64,000 nt of DNA from CAZSDP01 sp964605665 (lineage in GTDB: Bacteria > Planctomycetota > UBA8108 > UBA1146): NCBI GenBank assembly GCA_964605665.1, contig CAZSDP010000003.1:1-64000 (forward strand), read 5' to 3'. Below are positions 63,831 to 64,000 of this stretch, one piece after another (within the stretch, counting starts at the first letter, position 1; each line of letters opens with the position of its first letter). The notes beneath the pieces were generated by a model. That model worked only from the letters and a program-made list of their open reading frames with translations, ran no database searches and was not told where the DNA came from. Made by a program: the position numbers and the translations under genes.

Positions 63831-64000
63831 TCATAGAGTTTTCCTGAGAAGGCAAGCCAGACCTTCTGCTGGGCGAGTCATCAAGGTTTGAGCTCCGATC
63901 GTCGCGGCCAACGCTGCCGCCAGCGCGGCTTGTTGAGCTGCGAGGATCTCACATCGCCTGCCCACGTCAATTTCTCTCGCTTGAAGTACGCTCAAGCGAC
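63831..64000 (-). CDS. Possible C-terminal fragment of a gene cut by the right edge
   Basis: A minus-strand frame is open from the window edge for 55 codons to a TGA at 63831-63833. It reads as an Ala/Leu/Gln-rich helix (AQQAALAAALAATIGAQTLM). Its codon use looks coding, but it is short, so this is tentative. An ATGA overlap at its stop begins only a 24-codon frame, which I do not treat as a gene. Confidence 0.35.
   Translation of the reverse strand, partial: RLSVLQAREIDVGRRCEILAAQQAALAAALAATIGAQTLMTRPAEGLACLLRKTL

Noticed and set aside
63760..63834. 24-codon minus-strand frame starting at the ATGA overlap near the right edge
   Set aside because: Too short, unrelated to any family I know, and its start is explained by chance overlap with the preceding stop.

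Overview
The window is GC-rich bacterial DNA, most likely from a planctomycete. The evidence is four large secreted proteins ending in paired EF-hand/dockerin-like calcium repeats followed by a short Asp-Pro/Cys tail, a mitochondrial-type aconitase, an expanded set of secreted amidohydrolase-fold proteins, and GTG/TTG starts behind purine-rich Shine-Dalgarno sites. The assignment is by protein style only; no rRNA or tRNA gene was seen. One 100-base run of N (23384-23483) marks a scaffold gap inside a short tandem repeat.

Layout. 1-5344: a dockerin-like secreted protein cut by the left edge, aconitase, and a second dockerin-like protein ending at a strong bidirectional hairpin. 5476-12002: a polysaccharide-flippase-like membrane protein, a PAC2 protein, a queG/CPBP-protease/EVE-domain run, a rhodanese and an SDR. 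12167-19981: a large secreted dockerin-like protein, a gene-poor stretch with clustered hairpins, CvpA, an isocitrate dehydrogenase-family enzyme with a lysine-rich tail coupled to a DUF885 protein, and a second SDR. 20129-24954: miaE, typA/bipA, rpmG and rarD, with two intergenic tandem-repeat tracts. 25048-29569: a two-gene complex iron-sulfur molybdoenzyme whose FeS and NrfD subunits are fused. 29805-36870: an AddB/AddA-like helicase-nuclease pair and a proline-racemase-family protein. 36961-39144: an FG-GAP/EF-hand secreted protein.

39879-52409 is the most unusual region. Eight consecutive minus-strand genes, mostly joined by 4-base ATGA overlaps, encode nine exported amidohydrolase-fold (COG1228-like) modules. 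Only one protein (42726-43991) keeps the full set of metal ligands I expect (HxH, two later His, one Asp). The others keep the C-terminal signature of the fold but have lost the HxH motif wholly or partly, and several carry charged, coiled or Cys/His-rich insertions. I read this as a candidate hetero-oligomeric envelope system with one catalytic and seven non-catalytic or re-purposed subunits.

52846-64000: pdxS-pdxT (vitamin B6) with an atypical ketoacyl-synthase gene, a SUI1/YciH factor, alkaline phosphatase, a His-tailed exported thioredoxin, a membrane polyferredoxin with a tetratricopeptide-like tail, an ABC exporter with a small membrane protein, and a fragment at the right edge.

TCA-cycle enzymes, tRNA modification (queG, miaE), translation factors (typA, rpmG, YciH), DNA repair (AddAB) and cofactor synthesis (pdxST) point to a chromosomal location. 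No insertion sequence, prophage or CRISPR array was seen.
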